64,000 nt of DNA from Salirhabdus sp. Marseille-P4669 (GTDB lineage: Bacteria; Bacillota; Bacilli; Bacillales; Alkalibacillaceae), in assembly GCF_900240405.1 (NCBI RefSeq), contig NZ_OEQK01000007.1, forward strand, positions 186,001 through 250,000, written 5' to 3'. The translations under genes and the position numbers were made by a program. Each line of letters starts with the position of its first letter. The first letter of the stretch is position 1. A model generated the notes under the pieces. It worked only from the letters and a program-made list of their open reading frames with translations, was not told the DNA's origin and made no database searches. Positions 9,168 through 16,675 of the stretch are shown here, piece after piece.

Positions 9168-10156
9168 GGCTTCACCTCCTCTGGGGCGTGTAAAAAGCAG
9201 CGGACCTCATGTTCATCACTAGAACAAGGATATAGTGCAGGGTCTTCTTGAAAGCAACGCTCAAAAGCCATTTCACATCTTGGTGCGAATCGACAGCCCT
9301 CTGTAATCGAACCGGGCTTTGGAACGTTTCCTGGTATAGAGTATAGCTTTTCGCTTTTTTTTCGAAGATCGGGGATGGAGGCAAGGAGTCCTTTTGTATA
9401 TGGATGTTTCGGATCTTTGTAAAGGGTGTGGATGTCTGCTGTTTCCACAATCTTGCCAGAGTACATAACCACTACTCGATCACACACCTCTGCAACAACA
9501 CCAAGGTCATGGGTAATCATAATAATAGCGGTATTCAATTTTTGATTAAGCTCTTTCATTAACTGCAAAATCTGTTTTTGAATGGTAACATCTAATGCTG
9601 TAGTGGGCTCATCTGCAATTAAAACACTAGGCTCACAAATCATTGCCATTGCGATCATGACCCGCTGTCGCATGCCACCCGATAATTGGTGGGGATAGTC
9701 GTCCATTAATTCCTCAGCTCGAGGTAAACCGACAAGCTTTAGCATTTCAACTGACTTGTCCCACGCTGCTTTTTTGGAGACGTTTTGATGTGTTCGAATC
9801 GCTTCTATTAGTTGGTTACCAATTGAGAATAGAGGGTTTAACGAAGTCATTGGCTCCTGGAAAATCATCGCGATGTCGTTTCCGCGTATAGCGCGCATCT
9901 TCTTTTCTGGTAGGTTCACGATATTGTTTCCTTGGTATAAAATGTCGCCATCGACAATTTTACCTGGAGGACTTGGAATGAGTCCCATAATGGATAAGGA
10001 TGTAACACTCTTCCCGCATCCGGATTCTCCAACAATACCGAGCATTTCTCCCTCGTGGACATATAAACTAACATCATCTACAGCAGGCACTTCACCATCG
10101 TCAGTAAAAAACGATGTTCGTAGCCCTTTTATTTCTAAAATTGGTTCTCTATCCAT
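9164..10156 (-). CDS. Peptide ABC transporter ATP-binding protein (OppD/DppD type)
   Basis: This is a 330-residue ATPase, the first gene of the peptide-importer operon. Walker [10 protein letters not shown]-loop [14 protein letters not shown] (the OppD-type EPMTSLNP), signature [14 protein letters not shown], Walker [13 protein letters not shown] and the H-loop (THDLG) are all present. The C-terminal Cys motif ([14 protein letters not shown]) is typical of OppD/DppD. The ATG at 10156 is preceded by AGGTGG. No clear promoter is visible in the roughly 130 bases upstream. Confidence 0.94.
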   Translation of the reverse strand: MDREPILEIKGLRTSFFTDDGEVPAVDDVSLYVHEGEMLGIVGESGCGKSVTSLSIMGLIPSPPGKIVDGDILYQGNNIVNLPEKKMRAIRGNDIAMIFQEPMTSLNPLFSIGNQLIEAIRTHQNVSKKAAWDKSVEMLKLVGLPRAEELMDDYPHQLSGGMRQRVMIAMAMICEPSVLIADEPTTALDVTIQKQILQLMKELNQKLNTAIIMITHDLGVVAEVCDRVVVMYSGKIVETADIHTLYKDPKHPYTKGLLASIPDLRKKSEKLYSIPGNVPKPGSITEGCRFAPRCEMAFERCFQEDPALYPCSSDEHEVRCFLHAPEEVKP

Positions 10157-10291
10157 TACATCCCACCTTTCGCTAATGAGGGTTTGTTTTATTAAGTCAT
10201 CTTATGAAAAGGCGGGAGGTAATATGCTAGATTTTGGATAAGGGTTTCATAGGGGACTGGTTTGTGGGGGAGGTGAGGATAACATGCACAA

Positions 10292-10329
10292 GAAAAAAAG
10301 CATACCAATCGAGATACGATTTGATATGC
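10292..10329 (-). terminator. Terminator of the yxlEFG-like operon
   Basis: On the minus strand GCATATCAAATCG pairs with CGATTGGTATGC around a small loop, followed by seven or more T residues, just downstream of the ABC-2 permease stop. Confidence 0.85.
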
Positions 10330-10352
10330 CTTCTTTACACTATTTTCATAGG

Positions 10353-11126
10353 TTATTTTTCTTTATTTTTTAATATGACAATCGATAATAACAGCATGAT
10401 AATAATGAGGACAAAGGTTGTTCCAATGGTGCCCCACATTTCAGACGGGATTGTTCCGCTTTGTAAATAGTCGTTCACATAGGAAGAGATATGGCCAGGA
10501 CTCCAAGTTAAGATATGACCATAAATACTAGTTATAATATCAATCCCAATAGCGAGAAGGAACGACAGGAATAGGACCATACCAGGCTTCTTAAACCACG
10601 TATTGACAAACACAATGATCGCCGTGAAAAACAAGGAATATACTGAATAAAGAAGGAAGGTCGTTAGGAATGCATCAAAACCTAAATCTCCAAACAGTAG
10701 ATTTACATAATACCAACCAGCTAAAAGACCGATAAAAGTAGAGGTGACCACAAGTAATACAAAGCCTGCCCATTTTGCTGTAACATAATTGGTGTATTTC
10801 ACTGGCTTTGATAACACAAGCTCGTAAACACCACTCTTCATTTCACCAGCGATTAACCGCATGCCAATGAGAGCAATTACGAGTAGGCCAAGAGAATCAA
10901 TTTCGGATACACTATAAAAAAAGGCTTCAGCTGGAATGGGCATCGGAATGTCTACAACAGCGCCTTCCGGAAGTCCACCAACAGATTCTAAAATTTTAGG
11001 CAAATAATACGTCGTAATTGGATCCATAATTCCGAAGATAAAAAATACAATCGGTACCCAAATCCATTTAATGTTTCGGGCATTTTCTAGCATTTCTTTT
11101 TTGAAAATAACAGACCATTGCATCAC
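10353..11126 (-). CDS. yxlG: ABC-2 type transporter permease (YxlG-like)
   Basis: This is a 257-residue membrane permease with about six hydrophobic segments. It starts with a cytoplasmic stretch typical of ABC-2 permeases (WSVIFKKEMLENARNIKWIWVP) and carries the AGEMKSGVYELVLSKPVKYTNYV motif after the second helix. It overlaps the upstream ATPase gene by 4 bases. Its order after a PLDc_N-like small protein and an ABC ATPase matches yxlE-yxlF-yxlG of the B. subtilis sigY operon, although sigY and yxlC/yxlD are absent here. The symbol is by analogy of order and type. Confidence 0.75.
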   Translation of the reverse strand: MMQWSVIFKKEMLENARNIKWIWVPIVFFIFGIMDPITTYYLPKILESVGGLPEGAVVDIPMPIPAEAFFYSVSEIDSLGLLVIALIGMRLIAGEMKSGVYELVLSKPVKYTNYVTAKWAGFVLLVVTSTFIGLLAGWYYVNLLFGDLGFDAFLTTFLLYSVYSLFFTAIIVFVNTWFKKPGMVLFLSFLLAIGIDIITSIYGHILTWSPGHISSYVNDYLQSGTIPSEMWGTIGTTFVLIIIMLLLSIVILKNKEK

Positions 11127-12031
11127 GCGCTCACCACCTTCATAAATAAATCTTCTAGCGTCGTTTTTGCGATTTCAAACTTCGTAATCGGCCAACGGTG
11201 CTCGTGAATGAGATTGAAAATTTGTTCTCGAGCTGCTTCCACATCCGTGGTGAGTAATTCAATTTTATATGTATAGGCGGTCATTTTTGTAACAACGGAA
11301 AGTGCTTGGAGTATTTCTTCCGCATTTTCGGGTTTGGACGTGAATTCTAACACCATTTTTCCAGAATCATTTAAGTTACTTAATTCCGCGATAGAGCCTT
11401 GTTGAACTAGTTTGCCATTGTTCAAAAGTAAAAGCTCGTCACTTACTTCCTCGGCATCGTTTAATATATGAGTGGAAAATAAAATCGTCGTGTCTTTTTT
11501 TATTTCATGCATTAAGTTTAAAACTTCTCGACGTCCGATTGGGTCTAATGCAGAAACAGGCTCATCCAGCATAATGAGCTTCGGTTTGTTGATCATCGCC
11601 TGTGCAATGCCAAGTCTTTGCTTCATCCCGCCAGAGTACTTGCCGATTCTTCGTTTCTTCGCATCCTTCAGCCCAACTCGCTCCATCAATTCCTCTGCTC
11701 GCGCTGTAGCTTCCTTTTTGCTTAAGTGTCCAAGCTGGCCCACATAAACCAAAAATTCCATTCCTGACATCCAGCTATGGAAAACAGGAAACTGAGGCAG
11801 GTAGCCAATATAGTTTCGGATATCGGTTGAAAGTGCTTGTTCATCAAAGGAAATGGTACCGTTTGTTGGCTTGCTAAATCCAGCAAGCATCCTTAGAGTA
11901 GTCGTTTTGCCGGCACCGTTTGGACCTAGCAAGGCAACACATTTTCCGGGTGTTAGCTGAAAATTTACATCGTCTACAACTGGAACGCCGTCATATTTTT
12001 TTGTTAAATTCTTTACTGTAAGTAGCGACAT
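11123..12031 (-). CDS. yxlF: ABC transporter ATP-binding protein (YxlF-like)
   Basis: This is a 302-residue exporter-type ATPase that would energise the adjacent YxlG-like permease. Walker A is GPNGAGKTTTLRML, the signature is YSGGMKQRLGIAQAM, Walker B is LIMLDEPVSALDP and the H-loop His is in STHILNDAEEVSD. A C-terminal domain of about 80 residues after the ATPase core is typical of the CcmA/BcrA exporter class. It starts one base from the YxlE-like stop and overlaps yxlG by 4 bases. Confidence 0.8.
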   Translation of the reverse strand: MSLLTVKNLTKKYDGVPVVDDVNFQLTPGKCVALLGPNGAGKTTTLRMLAGFSKPTNGTISFDEQALSTDIRNYIGYLPQFPVFHSWMSGMEFLVYVGQLGHLSKKEATARAEELMERVGLKDAKKRRIGKYSGGMKQRLGIAQAMINKPKLIMLDEPVSALDPIGRREVLNLMHEIKKDTTILFSTHILNDAEEVSDELLLLNNGKLVQQGSIAELSNLNDSGKMVLEFTSKPENAEEILQALSVVTKMTAYTYKIELLTTDVEAAREQIFNLIHEHRWPITKFEIAKTTLEDLFMKVVSA

Positions 12032-12220
12032 CTAATCTTGTCTCCTTCCAAATATAAAATAACTTATTGGTCCGAGAACAGTTAAGAAAATAATGATTAG
12101 TGCCCAGACCCATTTCGGTCCCTTTGTTTCATCAATACGAATTAAATCAATGAGTGCTACAACAATTAAAATGGCTTCAATAATGAGTAATGGTAAAATT
12201 AATCCCCAATTTAAATCCAT
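12032..12220 (-). CDS. yxlE: PLDc_N-domain small membrane protein (YxlE-like)
   Basis: This 62-residue protein is two membrane helices separated by a short loop (DETKGPKWVWALII) and ends in FGRRQD. That is the hallmark of the phospholipase D N-terminal (PLDc_N) domain found alone in YxlE. It abuts the ATPase gene directly. In the sigY operon the equivalent proteins affect sigma-factor activity or transporter function; here only the transporter association can be inferred. Confidence 0.8.
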   Translation of the reverse strand: MDLNWGLILPLLIIEAILIVVALIDLIRIDETKGPKWVWALIIIFLTVLGPISYFIFGRRQD

Positions 12221-12294
12221 GAAGCTCCCCCCCTATCAGTAAGTAATACGAATAGCTTCCAAAATATGTTTCAAAAAAATTGTATCATAAAGGA

Positions 12295-12320
12295 ATGGCT
12301 TCCGAAGATTCGAAAGCCAT
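12295..12320 (-). terminator. Probable terminator of the LysM gene
   Basis: GGCTTTCG and CGGAAGCC form a nearly perfect stem-loop eight bases or so downstream of the LysM gene stop on the minus strand. The T-run that follows is weak, so termination may be leaky. Confidence 0.45.
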
Positions 12321-12328
12321 ATGCATTT

Positions 12329-14083
12329 TTACTGTTGTATCAATCCTGCAGCAATCTGTACTTGTTGCTGATGACCTGGGGTAATTTGTCCATCTTTATG
12401 TCTCGTACTGTTTTTAAAGTGAATATCGGTATGCCCGTTAAAATTGTTATCCTTTATATATTGAACGTCATGAGGCATAGAGGTCATAGAGCCTGCAATT
12501 TTATGACCATTGACTTCTACAATGACCGCACGTTCCTTCCAGTTAAAACCACCAAAAACATCTTTTATGATTGCTGTATCCTTCGCGGTAACAGGTTCAA
12601 CATCGGCGTGGTTTGCTCCAATCGTTCTCTTTACATAAAAGCTCTTGCCTGTTTGGAAGTCCGTCACCTTTGCGGTAGAACCAATTGGAAACACATATTG
12701 GGCTTCTGTCCACCAATCTAAAAATTCCCCGTGTTTTTCACTAACCGTAGGCTGGACTGCAATATTGTGCACGGGGATTTGTAATGTTTGACCGATGGAA
12801 AGGGTAGCGTTTGCTGTTAAATTGTTTGCGCGTAATAGCTCTGCTTGTGGTATCCCATATTTTTCACTTAACTTCCATATGTTATCCCCAGATTGTACAG
12901 TATGTGTTTTATAAGTGATCGTGTTTTGACTCGCGTTCATAGTAGTGTCAAGCCTTAACGTTTGTCCTACATATAAGTTGTCACCAGTCAGCCCATTAAT
13001 TTGCTTTAGCTCAACCACATTCATACCAAATTTGTTTGCAATTGCGTAAAGCGAATCTCCAGATTGAACGGTATAAAATGCTGGAGTCGATTTCACTGTT
13101 TCAGTAGTAGGACTGGTGTTTTGCGGAATCGACAGAACTTGACCAATCATAATCGTATCAGAGGTTAGACCATTTGCTTCCTTAATCGCATCAACTGATA
13201 TTTTAAATAAGGAGGCAATGCCGATTAGCGTGTCTCCGCCTTTGACCGTGTAGTTATCCATCTCGTCATCAACAATTGGTGTAGATGTTTCGGTAGGAGT
13301 AGGTGTTGTTATCGTTGTTTCAGCAGGAATGATAAGCTGTTGTCCGATAGTGATTGTATTCGATGATAATGTATTCGCTTGTTTAATATGGTTTACCGAA
13401 ACGTTAAATTTGTTTGCTATGCCATATAATGTATCTCCTGCTTTTACAGTATAGGATTCGCTAGTTGTTCTTGTATGTTCGACAGGTGCTTCTTCAATGG
13501 CTGTTGGAACTTGATTAGTTGGAATCTGTAACGTCGATCCAATTGTAATTGTATTCGTTGTTAACTGATTGGCGCTTTTAATTGTATCGACAGATAGGTC
13601 ATATTTTTTTGCTAAGCTATAAAGGGTGTCACCTGCTTTTACAGTATAGGTGGTACTTGGAATGATAAGGCGTTGACCTTGCTTAATGGTATTATTTGTT
13701 AGGTTGTTGGCGGCTTTTACATCGTTAACTCCGATATTGAATTTTTTCGCTATGGAATACAACGTATCACCTGGAGCAACATTGTACGTAATCTGATGTT
13801 GTTCTATCGTATCCGTTACTTGCGCATGCGACACGAGTGCATCTTGTGCTAACGGAATGGTTGCAATCATCATGGAGCCAAGGACAACTTTTACTGCATT
13901 CACCTTGAGATTCGGTACTTTTTCTCGAATATATTGGTAAACGCCTTGTTTCAAGTCTGTCTCAGTTTGGTCGTTGAGGGATTTTTCACCGAATGATTGA
14001 GCAAATTCGGTAAGTTGTTCATCTAAATATAAAATTAACGTATAACCATTGTCATTTTGCTCGATTCGATGGTGTTGAAACAT
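12329..14083 (-). CDS. Six-LysM cell-wall protein with conserved C-terminal domain
   Basis: This 584-residue protein is predicted to be anchored by one membrane segment (about residues 62-80) after a charged cytoplasmic N-terminus, so LysM repeats lie outside. Six LysM peptidoglycan-binding modules follow between about 97 and 430, each opening with Y-x-V-x-x-GD(T/S)(L/I) and ending with GQ-x-L-x-IP, separated by Thr/Pro linkers. The C-terminal 130 residues (from GEFLDWWTEAQYVFPIG to HKDGQITPGHQQQV) form a conserved globular domain seen in Bacillus LysM proteins, whose function I cannot name. The start at 14083 has GAGGAG upstream. Binding to peptidoglycan is well supported; catalytic activity is not. 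Confidence 0.8.
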   Translation of the reverse strand: MFQHHRIEQNDNGYTLILYLDEQLTEFAQSFGEKSLNDQTETDLKQGVYQYIREKVPNLKVNAVKVVLGSMMIATIPLAQDALVSHAQVTDTIEQHQITYNVAPGDTLYSIAKKFNIGVNDVKAANNLTNNTIKQGQRLIIPSTTYTVKAGDTLYSLAKKYDLSVDTIKSANQLTTNTITIGSTLQIPTNQVPTAIEEAPVEHTRTTSESYTVKAGDTLYGIANKFNVSVNHIKQANTLSSNTITIGQQLIIPAETTITTPTPTETSTPIVDDEMDNYTVKGGDTLIGIASLFKISVDAIKEANGLTSDTIMIGQVLSIPQNTSPTTETVKSTPAFYTVQSGDSLYAIANKFGMNVVELKQINGLTGDNLYVGQTLRLDTTMNASQNTITYKTHTVQSGDNIWKLSEKYGIPQAELLRANNLTANATLSIGQTLQIPVHNIAVQPTVSEKHGEFLDWWTEAQYVFPIGSTAKVTDFQTGKSFYVKRTIGANHADVEPVTAKDTAIIKDVFGGFNWKERAVIVEVNGHKIAGSMTSMPHDVQYIKDNNFNGHTDIHFKNSTRHKDGQITPGHQQQVQIAAGLIQQ

Positions 14084-14232
14084 TTACATTCTCCTCTAAC
14101 TTTTTGATTGATACACTTATTGTTTCCATCAAAAGAGTTAGGTAAGAGTATAAATAATTGGTAGAAATGTTAAGGAAGGTTTTGTTAATTATTTTAAGGG
14201 GAAGTGTGGAATAAAGGAGTAAGAGGTATAAG

Positions 14233-14305
14233 TGGAGCATAGCGGGTTCGAACCGCTGACCTTTTGGCTGCCAGCCAAACGCTCTCCCAGCTGAGCTAAT
14301 GCCCC
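14233..14305 (-). tRNA. tRNA-Ala (anticodon GGC)
   Basis: A 73-nt cloverleaf on the minus strand has acceptor GGGGCAT/ATGCTCC, D-arm with AGCTCAGCTGGGAGAGC, anticodon stem TTTGG/CCAAA with loop CTGGCAG giving anticodon GGC, and T-arm with GGTTCGAACC. The discriminator is A. The 3' CCA is not encoded (CTT follows), so it would be added by tRNA nucleotidyltransferase. Confidence 0.95.
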
Positions 14306-14350
14306 ATAATCCTATAGTTTAATTATAAAACTTGTCTATTTCCTGTCAAT

Positions 14351-14378
14351 AAAAAAATGCGGCTGATATCCAGCCGCA
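14351..14378 (-). terminator. Rho-independent terminator, minus strand
   Basis: GCGGCTG and CAGCCGC form a strong stem followed on the minus strand by seven T residues. It would end transcripts coming from yfhE or from within the 14.4-14.6 kb intergenic region, before the tRNA gene. Confidence 0.85.
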
Positions 14379-14385
14379 ATCGAAT

Positions 14386-14463
14386 GATTGTCAATGGGGA
14401 CTATATGGTTAAAGGGGAGGAATCTATTACCGATTGATCGGATAATAAATTACATTGACAATC
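14386..14463. repeat. 11-bp inverted repeat pair
   Basis: GATTGTCAATG (14386-14396) and CATTGACAATC (14453-14463) are perfect inverted copies 56 bases apart, directly beside the DnaA-box-like cluster. No function is assigned. Confidence 0.6.
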
Positions 14464-14465
14464 AC

Positions 14466-14627
14466 TTATCTACATTATTGTCCACAAACGTATTCCTTTA
14501 TACATTGAATTTAATCGCTTTATGCACATAATCCACAAATTATGCACATGAAATTGTGCACAACTCCATTGCTTACTAAGTAAAAAGTCATAGGACTTAT
14601 CTACATTGTTCACAACCCTGTGGATAA
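14466..14627. promoter_or_regulatory. Cluster of DnaA-box-like 9-mers
   Basis: Nine DnaA-box-like sites lie in 162 bases. Exact matches to TTATNCACA are TTATGCACA at 14520 and 14540, and TTATCCACA on the minus strand at 14619-14627. One-mismatch sites are TTATCTACA at 14466 and 14597, TTGTCCACA at 14478, TAATCCACA at 14529, TTGTGCACA at 14554 (a 10-bp palindrome with its neighbour) and TTGTTCACA at 14606. No ORF occupies the stretch, and no dnaA or dnaN gene is in the window. In B. subtilis, DnaA-box clusters outside oriC titrate DnaA or regulate nearby genes; that role here is inference. Confidence 0.65.
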
Positions 14628-14635
14628 GTCCTATG
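14589..14635 (-). terminator. Terminator-like hairpin after yfhE containing a DnaA box
   Basis: CATAGGACTTATC (14589-14601) and GATAAGTCCTATG (14623-14635) form a perfect 13-bp stem around a 21-base loop. On the minus strand it is followed by ACTTTTTA, so it may terminate yfhE. Two of its arms overlap DnaA-box-like sites. Confidence 0.6.
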
Positions 14636-14655
14636 TGTATAAATAACTTTTCTGA

Positions 14656-14775
14656 CTATATTCCTTTTGATTTCTGGTATACACGGTCTGCCTGTTTAAA
14701 TTCACTTTGGTATAGCACTTGTTGCGTTTTAGAAAGGTTTAATCGTTTTGTATCATAGGACTTTTGCTTCTTCAT
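14656..14775 (-). CDS. yfhE: YfhE family small protein
   Basis: This 39-residue basic protein (starting MKKQKSYDTKRLNLSKTQ) has the YfhE-type pattern of a Leu-Ser/Thr-x-Thr-Gln-x-Val-Leu-Tyr core followed by a short Glu-Phe-Lys-x-Ala-Asp-Arg stretch. AAAGGAG lies 9 bases upstream of the ATG. In B. subtilis yfhE lies close to recX, matching this position. Function is unknown. It is too short for routine ORF calling. Confidence 0.75.
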   Translation of the reverse strand: MKKQKSYDTKRLNLSKTQQVLYQSEFKQADRVYQKSKGI

Positions 14776-14839
14776 ACAAATTCTCCTTTCTGCAGGTTCA
14801 GCATTTTTCTTAACTTACCCTAGAACAGAAGGAATATAC

Positions 14840-14933
14840 TTCGACACAATTCGGGGAGTGACAGGCACTCAAAAACCACCTGCACCACTCCCACCCGATT
14901 CGACAAATTTCGGGAAGTGACAGGCACCCAAAA
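14840..14933. repeat. Tandem pair of REP-like intergenic repeats
   Basis: Two direct copies of about 35 bases start at 14840 and 14899, each opening TTCGACA and containing AGTGACAGGCAC. They share the TTCGAC and GCCTGnCAC words with the inverted element at 19076-19126. Such dispersed GTGCCTGGCAC-type elements are seen in Bacillaceae genomes and resemble REP sequences mobilised by RAYT transposases; no RAYT gene is in the window. Confidence 0.6.
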
Positions 14934-14956
14934 CCCAAAAACCCCATCCCGATACT

Positions 14957-15502
14957 TTAGGCTTCTTTTTCTTCCAGTTCTTCTTTGCGGTAGTAATGGA
15001 ACGTGAATTGGTCTTTTGGAATCGCGTAAAGGTCATATACATCTCCGTCTTTATTTATCCACGATAACACCTCTGGATATAATTCGTTTGCTAGTACGGA
15101 ATATGTTAATTTATCTGCTGCTTTCTTTGAACGTCCATTCGTTTTACGAATCTTCATAAATACAACCTCGATGTTTTGCTCAAAAAAGAGTTCATATAAA
15201 AAGGCTTCCTTTGCAAGATTATTGTAACCTTTTCCGAAATAAGGTTTGCCAATCCATGTTGCAAGAAAACCTGTGTTGTTGTGAATATCATATAGATTGA
15301 TGGTGCCAATAGGCTGGTGCCATTCATCTAAAATCGTACGTGATATTAGTTCTCCACGGTCTTCTGCTTCTATTAAATTTTTCGTCACAAAGTAATAAGC
15401 ATCACTTGTTTCGGCTTTATGTCTTACATATGGAAACACATTAGGATCAATGAGAAGTTCAAAAAGTGCGCCCGATTCAGATAGTTCCCGTTTTTTAAGC
15501 AT
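14957..15502 (-). CDS. GNAT family N-acetyltransferase (RimJ/RimL-like)
   Basis: This is a 181-residue GNAT enzyme of the RimJ/RimL-like class, with N-terminal LFELLIDPNVFPYVRH, a central strand region HQPIGTINLYDI, and the acetyl-CoA segment ATWIGKPYFGKGYNNLAKEA near residues 91-110. The substrate is unknown. The ATG at 15502 is used because AAGGAGGG lies 6 bases upstream; an in-frame start at 15571 would lack one and would run through the structured leader. The gene is preceded by a roughly 180-base leader with a tRNA-like fold that can alternately expose and sequester this Shine-Dalgarno, so translation is probably regulated. Confidence 0.85.
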   Translation of the reverse strand: MLKKRELSESGALFELLIDPNVFPYVRHKAETSDAYYFVTKNLIEAEDRGELISRTILDEWHQPIGTINLYDIHNNTGFLATWIGKPYFGKGYNNLAKEAFLYELFFEQNIEVVFMKIRKTNGRSKKAADKLTYSVLANELYPEVLSWINKDGDVYDLYAIPKDQFTFHYYRKEELEEKEA

Positions 15503-15679
15503 AAAAATACCCTCCTTAAGAGAGGGTGGGTTGACGAAAGAAGGTTGTGGTGCTTGGTGCTCGTCTTCCACCCTCGAATTTTTATCAAAAGCTCACAAAA
15601 ATTCGGGGTGGGAATCGAACCCACTAGAACCAGTACAACTACTACTGGTGGCGCACCATTTGCCTTCCCTTCTTTATAA
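15503..15679 (-). ncRNA. Structured leader RNA with tRNA-like fold and SD-sequestering switch
   Basis: Reading the minus strand from about 15679, the tRNA-like part (15674-15597) has an acceptor-like helix (AAGAAGGG with CCC...TTTTT, three-base bulge), 2 nt, a D-like arm (GGC/GCC, loop AAATGGTGC), an anticodon-like arm with 7-bp stem and loop GTAGTTG, a 4-nt variable region, and a perfect T-arm GTGGG/CCCAC with loop TTCGATT. Downstream, segment A (15597-15612, the T-arm and acceptor 3' side) can pair with B (15568-15583) over about 15 bp. B can instead pair with C (15522-15529). C can pair with the Shine-Dalgarno (ACCCTC with GAGGGT). No known riboswitch class was recognised. Confidence 0.7.
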
Positions 15680-15685
15680 TTAGCT

Positions 15686-15713
15686 ATTTTATATTACACA
15701 ATTTTTTTGTAAA
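15686..15713 (-). promoter_or_regulatory. Promoter for the tRNA-like leader and GNAT gene
   Basis: On the minus strand TTTACA (15713-15708) and TAAAAT (15691-15686) are separated by 16 bases. This predicts a transcript start near 15679 and a leader of about 180 bases. Confidence 0.55.
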
Positions 15714-15844
15714 AATCTACAGTTTTTTTGCGACAATTTTCTCCAGAATTGTGAACTTTTTATGGACGAGATAAAGAGGTCTCAACCCCTTACGTCATCA
15801 AGGGTTGATTGTGATATAATTTAGACTAAGGAGGGGCTAGTTTT

Positions 15845-16651
15845 ATGGCAAAGATAACCCGAATTTCGGCGCAAAAAAAGAAAGGGCGTTACAACATTTT
15901 TTTAGATGGGGACTACGCTTTTGGTGTAGATGAAGATATATTAGTGAAGTTTGCCCTTCGTAAAGGAATGGAATTAGATGAAGCTGCTATTAAGGCGCTT
16001 CAGGAAAAGGATATAACGAATAAGTTTTACGTAATGAGTATTAATTTATTAAGCTATCGGATGCGTTCGGAAAAAGAGATAGCGGATTATTTAAAGAAAA
16101 AAGAAGCGGAGCCAGAGCAAATTAACGAGGTGATTGTGCGGTTAAAACGGGAAGGGTATGTCAATAATCAGGATTTTGCTTACGGGTTTGTACAATCGCG
16201 AATGATCTCCTCCAGTAAGGGACCGTTGTTAATCAAAAAAGAGCTGCTGGAGAAAGGCGTGTCACAAGAGCAAATTGAAAATGCCTTAACCCTATTTTCA
16301 CACGAGGAGCAAGTGCAAAAGATACATAAATTTATTGAAAAAAAGCTTGGGGCTAGCAGTAAAAAATCCTTTCAACAACAGCTCATCAATCTTCAAACGA
16401 CGTTGATGCAAAAGGGGTATGCACCAGAGCTTATAAAAGGGGTCCTTGCTGAAACGAAGGATGAATACCGTGATGAAGACGCAGAAAAAGAAGCGGTAGT
16501 GCACCAAGGATTAAAGCTACTTGCGAAATATAATAAAAAAGCAGAAGGATACGAATTGAAACAAAAAATAAAAGCAGCTCTTTATCGGAAAGGCTTCCAA
16601 GGGGACTGGATTGATTCCTTTATAGAAGAATATGTAAAAGAAGAAAACTAG
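15845..16651 (+). CDS. recX: Recombination regulator RecX
   Basis: This 268-residue RecX-family protein binds RecA filaments and modulates recombination. It is built of repeated three-helix units: YVMSINLLSYRMRSEKEIADYLKKK, then VIVRLKREGYVNNQDFAYGFVQSR, a third region with SKGPLLIKKELLEKGVSQEQIENAL, and C-terminal repeats ending in YRKGFQGDWIDSFIEEY. The length matches the long Bacillus RecX (yfhG). The start has AAGGAGGGG upstream. It sits as in B. subtilis, between yfhE-like and yfhH genes. Confidence 0.93.
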   Translation: MAKITRISAQKKKGRYNIFLDGDYAFGVDEDILVKFALRKGMELDEAAIKALQEKDITNKFYVMSINLLSYRMRSEKEIADYLKKKEAEPEQINEVIVRLKREGYVNNQDFAYGFVQSRMISSSKGPLLIKKELLEKGVSQEQIENALTLFSHEEQVQKIHKFIEKKLGASSKKSFQQQLINLQTTLMQKGYAPELIKGVLAETKDEYRDEDAEKEAVVHQGLKLLAKYNKKAEGYELKQKIKAALYRKGFQGDWIDSFIEEYVKEEN

Positions 16652-16675
16652 CGCAAGATGTTCGCGCTAGTTTTT
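16646..16675. terminator. Bidirectional terminator recX / SDR
   Basis: AACTAGCGC (16646-16654) pairs with GCGCTAGTT (16664-16672), followed by T residues on the plus strand. It overlaps the recX stop and the 3' end of the convergent SDR gene. Confidence 0.85.

Noticed and set aside
10234..10470. 78-codon plus-strand ORF upstream of yxlG end
   Set aside because: Contains the yxlEFG terminator hairpin and overlaps the yxlG coding region antisense.
12266..12721. 151-codon plus-strand ORF over the LysM gene end
   Set aside because: Antisense shadow of a well-supported LysM protein.
14466..14627. Chromosomal origin oriC
   Set aside because: No dnaA, dnaN, rpmH or recF nearby, and the conserved flanking genes map to the recX-ygxA block, not to oriC.
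15597..15674. Possible true tRNA gene
   Set aside because: Acceptor stem is bulged and lacks a seven-pair helix, the anticodon stem is 7 bp with no position 26, and a promoter-leader-gene arrangement follows; treated as a tRNA-like element instead.
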